A stretch of 64,000 nt of DNA. Origin: Gordonia pseudamarae. Its GTDB lineage: Bacteria; Actinomycetota; Actinomycetes; Mycobacteriales; Mycobacteriaceae. Below the pieces are notes generated by a model. It was not told the origin of the DNA and searched no databases. It saw nothing but the letters and a program-made list of their open reading frames with translations. Below, piece after piece: positions 59,377 to 64,000 of this stretch. The stretch covers positions 4,898,001 to 4,962,000 of the forward strand of contig NZ_CP045809.1 of assembly GCF_025273675.1 (NCBI RefSeq), read 5' to 3'. Position 1 is the first letter of the stretch. Every line of letters starts with the position of its first letter. The position numbers and the translations under genes are program-made.

Positions 59377-60201
59377 TCAGAACTCCTCGTCGATGTCGGA
59401 GTCGCGGGCCGCCGGCTCCCCCCGGTCGAGGGCGGCCAGCGCGGCCAGGTCATCGGAGTCGTACTCGAAGTCGAACAGGTCGGCGTTCTCGATCTGCCTA
59501 CCCTCGTGCGACGACTTGGGCACCACACTGATGCCGTGCGTGACAGCCCATTTGAGGGCGATCTGGGTGGGCGACTTACCGTACTTGCGGGCCAGCCGGA
59601 TGATCGACGGATCACCCAGCAACCCTTCCTTGCTACCCGTGGGGTGCCATGCCTGCGTGTGGATGCCCTTCTCCGCCATGAACTCCCGCAGCTCGGTGCG
59701 CTGCAGGGCGGGAGAGCACTGGATCTGGTTGAGCGCCGGCCAGCGTCCTGTCTCGTCGTAGAGCAACTGCAGATGGTGACGTTTGAAGTTGGACACCCCG
59801 GCGACCCGCACATAGCCCTCGTCGACCAGCGTGAGCAATGCCTTCCACGACTCGACGGTCTTGCCCAGCGACGGACACGGCCAATGGATCAGATAGATGT
59901 CGAGGTGGTCTATGCCGAGCCGGCGCCCACTGTCCTTGGCCGCGTTGATGGCCTCGTCGAAACCCTGATCACCGCCGGCCAACTTGGTCTGGATCACGAT
60001 GTCGTTGCGGGGGACGGCCGATGCCGTGATCCCCATCCCGACGCTGAGCTCGTTGCTGTACTTGGTGGCCGTGTCGATGAGGCGATAGCCGTTACGCAGC
60101 GCCGTCGACACCGCCCGGATACAGGGACGCCCCAACATGGGAGAGGTCCCGAGCCCGACCAGTGGGATCGAATACCCGTTGTTGAGTGCAACTGTCGGCA
60201 T
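59377..60201 (-). CDS. Aldo/keto reductase
   Basis: The 274-residue protein is an (alpha/beta)8 aldo/keto reductase. The catalytic tetrad is visible as Asp in IDTATKY, Tyr in KYSNE, Lys in QTKLAGG and His in LIHWP. The NADPH-binding C-terminus has VVPKSSHEGRQ. ATG 60201 gives the standard start (PTVALNNGYSIPLVGLGT). It is divergent from a secreted lipase gene, with a small palindrome in the 69-bp gap. Confidence 0.92.
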   Translation of the reverse strand: MPTVALNNGYSIPLVGLGTSPMLGRPCIRAVSTALRNGYRLIDTATKYSNELSVGMGITASAVPRNDIVIQTKLAGGDQGFDEAINAAKDSGRRLGIDHLDIYLIHWPCPSLGKTVESWKALLTLVDEGYVRVAGVSNFKRHHLQLLYDETGRWPALNQIQCSPALQRTELREFMAEKGIHTQAWHPTGSKEGLLGDPSIIRLARKYGKSPTQIALKWAVTHGISVVPKSSHEGRQIENADLFDFEYDSDDLAALAALDRGEPAARDSDIDEEF

Positions 60202-60240
60202 GTCCACCGCGATAACGATACGGGCAGAGCGGTGCATGCG

Positions 60241-60255
60241 GGGCGCAATGCGCCC
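60241..60255. promoter_or_regulatory. 15-bp palindrome GGGCGCA-A-TGCGCCC in a divergent promoter
   Basis: Seven-base complementary arms surround one base, 40 bp before the aldo/keto reductase start and 15 bp before the lipase start. It could be an operator or a hairpin; no regulator is adjacent. Confidence 0.35.
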
Positions 60256-60270
60256 TATACGCTCGATCGG

Positions 60271-61515
60271 ATGAACCACAGGCGCATGTCCGTCCCGCAC
60301 CGATCGACGATCGCCACCCGACGACGAACCGGGCTCGCGGCGGGGGCATGCGCGGTGGTTGCGGCACTGACCCTGGGTCTGGGGGGCGGTCCGGCCGCCG
60401 CCGACGGCCCGCGGTACCGCAGTTGGTCGGGCATGGACACACGCAACTACGCCGGACCCATCCCGGCGAAGGCCGGCACCGTGATCAGCAGCGTCGATCT
60501 CGACAGACGACTATGGGTGCCCAATACCGCACGCGCCCAGCGGTACCTGTACTCGACGCAGAACGTGCACGGCAAAAAGGCCGTCAGCACCGCCGCGGTG
60601 TTCGTACCGGGCGGCACCGCACCGAAGGGCGGCTGGCCGGTCATCGCGTGGGCGCACGGCACCACCGGTCTCGGCGACGACTGCTCCCCGTCCACCCACA
60701 CCCGCAACCCGCGCGACTCGGCGTACCTGGCGCACTGGCTCCAGCAGGGTTACGCCATCGTCGCCACCGACTACGTCGGACTCGGCACGCCCGGGCTGAT
60801 GAGTTACCTCAACGGCCCCACCGAGGCGCGCTCCATCGTCGACTCGGTGAAGGCGGCGCAGCATCTCGACCTTTCGCTGGGCCGTACATGGGCGATCGTC
60901 GGCCAGTCCCAGGGGGCGGGCGCCGCCCTTGCCGGGGCACGCCACGCGACGAGCCTGTCCGCCGGCAGCGGCCTCGACTATCGCGGCGTGGTCGCCACCG
61001 GCACCCCCGCCAACATCGAACTGATCATCGGCCTGGGGGGACCGGGTTTCCCGCCGGTCACCCTCCCCGCGGCCCTCAACGCCTACGTCGCGTACATCCT
61101 CGCCGGATTCACCGACGCCCGGCCCGACCTCGACGTCGAGGGGCTGCTCACCCCCCTGGGCAAGAAGGTCCTCACACAGGCCGCCGAACTCTGCTACGGC
61201 GAGATGGCCGACGCCGTCGATGGCGTCGACATCAGCACCATGTTCCGTAAGCCGGTGTCGAGCCTGCCGAACGCCCAGGCCGCACTCACCGAGTACATGG
61301 GCACCCCGTACACCGGTTACGACCGGCCGATCTTCCTCGGGCAGGGACTGCGCGACGTCGACGTCCCCGCCCCGTCGGCGCTGTCGCTGTACGCGCAGAT
61401 GAAGGCCAACAACCAGCCCGTCGAACTGCACGTCTACCCGAGCATGGACCACTCGGACACCGTCCTGGCCTCACTGAAGGACTCGACCCCGTTCGTCTCC
61501 CGGATCATGCGCTGA
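60271..61515 (+). CDS. Secreted lipase (LIP family)
   Basis: The 414-residue protein starts with a signal peptide (RRRTGLAAGACAVVAALTLG, cleavage near AAADG). The mature enzyme has WAHGTTGLGDDCSPS, the nucleophile in VGQSQGA and a C-terminal MDHSD with the catalytic His, as in secretory lipases. It would hydrolyse lipids or esters outside the cell. Its stop codon overlaps the first base of a 68-bp palindrome. Confidence 0.87.
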   Translation: MNHRRMSVPHRSTIATRRRTGLAAGACAVVAALTLGLGGGPAAADGPRYRSWSGMDTRNYAGPIPAKAGTVISSVDLDRRLWVPNTARAQRYLYSTQNVHGKKAVSTAAVFVPGGTAPKGGWPVIAWAHGTTGLGDDCSPSTHTRNPRDSAYLAHWLQQGYAIVATDYVGLGTPGLMSYLNGPTEARSIVDSVKAAQHLDLSLGRTWAIVGQSQGAGAALAGARHATSLSAGSGLDYRGVVATGTPANIELIIGLGGPGFPPVTLPAALNAYVAYILAGFTDARPDLDVEGLLTPLGKKVLTQAAELCYGEMADAVDGVDISTMFRKPVSSLPNAQAALTEYMGTPYTGYDRPIFLGQGLRDVDVPAPSALSLYAQMKANNQPVELHVYPSMDHSDTVLASLKDSTPFVSRIMR

Positions 61516-61582
61516 AACATCTGCCGATATAGGGCCTGGCTCGGGCATATGCCCGAGCCAGGCCCTATATCGGCAGATGTTT
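61515..61582. terminator. Perfect 68-bp palindrome between the lipase gene and dprE1
   Basis: Each arm is 34 bp and complementary at every position, centred between 61548 and 61549 (GCAT/ATGC). It starts at the last base of the lipase stop and ends 44 bp before dprE1. As RNA it would form a very long hairpin, so it may act as a terminator or processing site; no T-tract follows. It is longer than any ordinary terminator. Confidence 0.6.
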
Positions 61583-61626
61583 GACGGGTGTCGGCGATCA
61601 GGGTCTCCGGAGTATCCTGTGCCCCG

Positions 61627-63051
61627 ATGTCTACAGAAGAGCTCCTGCCGATCGAAACCCGGAAGCTGACGGGATGGTCGCGCACCACACCGATCACCGG
61701 GCACGTCCTGTCCACGCCGTATCCCGAGGTCATCGCCGAGGCCGTCGCCCGAGTCGCCGACGACAACGCCGACAAGCCCGACTACCTCAAGCGTGGAGTC
61801 ATCGCCCGCGGACTGGGCCGCTCGTACAACGAGTCGGGCCAGAACAGCGGCGGCCTGACCATCGACATGACTCCGCTGCGGCGGATCTACGCCATCGACC
61901 CCGACACGGCCACCGTCGACCTCGACGCCGGTGTCAGCCTCGACAACCTCATGCAGGCGGCGCTGCCGTACGGGCTGTGGGTTCCGGTGCTCCCGGGCAC
62001 CCGCCAGGTCACCGTCGGCGGTGCGATCGCCCACGATATCCACGGCAAGAACCACCACAGCCAGGGCAGCTTCGGCAACCACATCGTCGAGATGCAGCTG
62101 CTGGTGGCCGACGGCCGCATCCTCACCCTCACCCCCGACGGCTCCGGCGACGACCCCGACGCGTCGATCTTCTGGGCCACCGTCGGCGGCATCGGACTGA
62201 CCGGCATCGTGTTGCGCGCCAAGATTCAGATGAAGCGCACCGAGAGCGCGTACTTCATCGCCGACACGGCACGCACGAGTTCACTGCAGGAAACCATCGA
62301 CCTGCACCTGTCCGACGGCTTCGAGGACGGCTATGAGTACGCGTCCGGCTGGTTCGACACGATCAGCGCACCACCGAAGCTGGGGCGCGGCACGTTCAGC
62401 CGGGGCAACCTCGCCCGTGTCGACGAACTTCCCGCCAAATATCGGAAAGATCCGCTGAGCTTCAACAACAAGCCGCTGATCACGTTCCCCGACATCTTCC
62501 CGCGCGGCCTGGCCAACAAGCTGAGCTTCTCCGCGGTGGGCGAGGCGTACTACCGGGTCGGGCCGCCCAGCGAGGGCAAGGTCAAGAATCTCGCGCAGTT
62601 CTATCACATGCTCGACGTGTTCGGTGATTGGAACAACGCCTATGGCCGTGGCGGCGGATTCTGCCAGTACCAGTTCATCGTTCCCACCGGCAACGAGGAA
62701 GAGTTCACCCGCACGATCGAACACATCCAAGCCTCGGGCCACGTCAGTTTCCTCAACGTGATCAAACTGTTCGGCGACGGCAACAAGGCGCCACTGAGCT
62801 TCCCGTTCAAGGGCTGGAACGTGTGCCTGGACTTCCCCGTGAAGCGGGGCCTGGCCGAATTCCTCACCGACCTCGACCGGCGCGTGATGGCGATGGGCGG
62901 ACGGCTGTACACGGCAAAGGATTCGCGCACGTCGGCGGAGAACTTCCACCAGATGTACCCGCGCATCGACGAGTGGATCTCGGTGCGCCGGAGCATCGAC
63001 CCCAACCGCGTGTTCATGTCCGACATGGGCCGCCGCCTCGAACTGGCCTGA
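61627..63051 (+). CDS. dprE1: Decaprenylphosphoryl-beta-D-ribose oxidase DprE1
   Basis: The 474-residue FAD oxidoreductase has the VAO-type N-terminus ([37 protein letters not shown]) and the active-site Cys400 in GWNVCLDFP, the residue equivalent to Cys387 hit by benzothiazinones in M. tuberculosis. It oxidises decaprenylphosphoryl ribose as the first step of epimerisation to the arabinose donor. ATG 61627 follows the palindrome by 44 bp. The conserved Cys predicts benzothiazinone sensitivity. Confidence 0.96.
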   Translation: MSTEELLPIETRKLTGWSRTTPITGHVLSTPYPEVIAEAVARVADDNADKPDYLKRGVIARGLGRSYNESGQNSGGLTIDMTPLRRIYAIDPDTATVDLDAGVSLDNLMQAALPYGLWVPVLPGTRQVTVGGAIAHDIHGKNHHSQGSFGNHIVEMQLLVADGRILTLTPDGSGDDPDASIFWATVGGIGLTGIVLRAKIQMKRTESAYFIADTARTSSLQETIDLHLSDGFEDGYEYASGWFDTISAPPKLGRGTFSRGNLARVDELPAKYRKDPLSFNNKPLITFPDIFPRGLANKLSFSAVGEAYYRVGPPSEGKVKNLAQFYHMLDVFGDWNNAYGRGGGFCQYQFIVPTGNEEEFTRTIEHIQASGHVSFLNVIKLFGDGNKAPLSFPFKGWNVCLDFPVKRGLAEFLTDLDRRVMAMGGRLYTAKDSRTSAENFHQMYPRIDEWISVRRSIDPNRVFMSDMGRRLELA

Positions 63052-63074
63052 CAGCCATGACAACCCCGCCCCTC

Positions 63075-63156
63075 CGCCGGTTGAGGTGTGAGATGACACT
63101 GTCGCCTCACCGGGTTTCGAGGCTCGTCGCCAGCGCTCCTCACACCTCAACCGGCG
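63075..63156. repeat. 18-bp inverted repeat between dprE1 and dprE2
   Basis: The arm CGCCGGTTGAGGTGTGAG at 63075-63092 is exactly complementary to 63139-63156. The 46-bp loop holds a smaller GCCTC/GAGGC hairpin. It fills most of the 159-bp gap between the two genes and may be an intergenic repeat element or an mRNA stabiliser or attenuator. Similar sequences elsewhere in the genome would decide. Confidence 0.8.
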
Positions 63157-63210
63157 AAGTGGAACGACCAGGGGTCAACCGGCTCAAGGCAAACCGAAAG
63201 AGAGAAACAG

Positions 63211-63972
63211 ATGTTCAACGCCGTCGGCGTTCCCCAATCGATCCTGGTCCTGGGCGGAAGCTCGGAGATCGGGCTGGCCATCACCGAGGAATACCTGAAG
63301 AAGGGCCCGATGCGGGTCGTGCTGGCCGTCGTTCCCGGTGACCCCGCCGCGGCAGCGGCCACCGAACAGCTCAAGGCGGCGGGCGCGTCGTCCGTCGAGT
63401 GCATCGACTTCGACGCCCGTGCGCCCGAAACCCACCCCGACGTCATCGACAAGGCCTTCGCCGGCGGTGACATCGACGTGTCGATCGTCGCCTTCGGCAT
63501 CCAGGGCGACGACGAGCAGGCCTGGCAGGACCACAAGCTGGCCGTCGCCGAAGCCGACATCAACTACACCGCCGCCGTCTCGGTGGGTGTGCTGCTGGGC
63601 CAGAAGCTGCGCGCGCAGGGATTCGGGCAGATCATCGCGATGAGTTCGGTGGCCGGTGAGCGAGTACGTCGCTCCAACTTCGTGTACGGCTCCACCAAAG
63701 CCGGCCTCGACGGTTTCTACCTGGGCCTGGGCGAGGCACTGCGCGAGTTCGGCATCCGGGTTCTCGTGGTGCGTCCGGGCATGGTGCGCACCCGGCTGTC
63801 GGCGCACGTCGCCGAGGCGCCGCTCACCCTGAACAAGGACGAGGTGGGCAAGCTGGTGGTGGCCGCCGCCGACAAGGGCAAGGAAATCGTGTGGGCGCCC
63901 GCCCCATTCCGGATCATCATGTCGGTGCTGCGGCACGTGCCGCGGCCCATCTTCCGCAAGCTGCCGGTGTAA
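63211..63972 (+). CDS. dprE2: Decaprenylphosphoryl-2-keto-ribose reductase DprE2
   Basis: The 253-residue SDR has [17 protein letters not shown], the serine in [14 protein letters not shown] and the active-site segment YGSTK. It reduces the keto intermediate made by DprE1 to decaprenylphosphoryl arabinose. ATG 63211 follows AGAGAAA. It ends 28 bp before the window edge. Confidence 0.95.
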   Translation: MFNAVGVPQSILVLGGSSEIGLAITEEYLKKGPMRVVLAVVPGDPAAAAATEQLKAAGASSVECIDFDARAPETHPDVIDKAFAGGDIDVSIVAFGIQGDDEQAWQDHKLAVAEADINYTAAVSVGVLLGQKLRAQGFGQIIAMSSVAGERVRRSNFVYGSTKAGLDGFYLGLGEALREFGIRVLVVRPGMVRTRLSAHVAEAPLTLNKDEVGKLVVAAADKGKEIVWAPAPFRIIMSVLRHVPRPIFRKLPV

Positions 63973-64000
63973 CCGGCGGGGTGATGCGAGGCTCGCACCT

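Overview
The window is high-GC DNA from a mycolic-acid-making actinomycete (order Mycobacteriales; Gordonia, Williamsia or Rhodococcus is the likeliest kind of host, but the genus is inferred). The best evidence is the right third, where arabinogalactan genes (wzm, wzt, glfT1, a GtrA-family gene, dprE1, dprE2) lie with a bacterial proteasome activator gene (bpa), a quinone oxidoreductase and an aminotransferase-like gene. As far as I recall, this resembles the Rv3777-Rv3791 neighbourhood of Mycobacterium tuberculosis.

Positions 1-44,440 form a catabolic region whose clearest members attack steroid rings: ketosteroid isomerase (2939), kshA and kshB (9alpha-hydroxylase), a kstD-type dehydrogenase (22118) with a frameshifted second copy (7207), hsaA, hsaB, hsaC and hsaD-like genes (ring A hydroxylation, cleavage and hydrolysis), two Baeyer-Villiger monooxygenases, two HSL-type esterases and many SDRs. 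One Baeyer-Villiger enzyme resembles steroid monooxygenase and overlaps an esterase gene by ATGA. This suggests removal of a C17 acetyl side chain (progesterone-like substrate to acetate ester to 17-hydroxysteroid), followed by SDR oxidation and ring opening. Around this core lie two Old Yellow Enzyme-like reductases, a beta-oxidation operon with its own GntR regulator (25091-31127), a P450/ferredoxin/ferredoxin reductase/SDR/SMP-30 set (31702-36521), and a Liv-type ABC importer with a fused permease-permease-ATPase (36623-41475). Regulators are one TetR, two IclR, one GntR and one PadR protein.

A recurring 17-bp palindrome, approximately YTCCCR-N5-YGGGAR, sits upstream of at least nine transcription units between 5.8 and 43.4 kb, including kshA, kshB, kstD, hsaB-hsaD, the importer and the SMP-30/P450 set. 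It was not seen to the right of the tRNA. It may define one regulon. Different palindromes precede the GntR-associated operon (25051), the second IclR gene (41770), the ABC-TetR operon (50459) and an F420-type oxidoreductase gene (56275; this one matches the KstR pattern).

At 44.4-44.9 kb a tRNA-Ser(UGA) marks a boundary. Just beyond its 3' end are a 3' fragment of a tyrosine recombinase and a scrap resembling an IS3-type transposase, so the catabolic region may have arrived as an integrative island. To the right are the quinone oxidoreductase, a two-subunit ABC exporter with TetR, the aminotransferase-like gene whose PLP lysine position is arginine, bpa, the arabinogalactan export and galactan-initiation genes, an IS1634-like remnant, a secreted SGNH hydrolase, an LLM oxidoreductase, a phytoene-desaturase-like protein, GtrA, an aldo/keto reductase, a secreted lipase, a perfect 68-bp palindrome, then dprE1 and dprE2.
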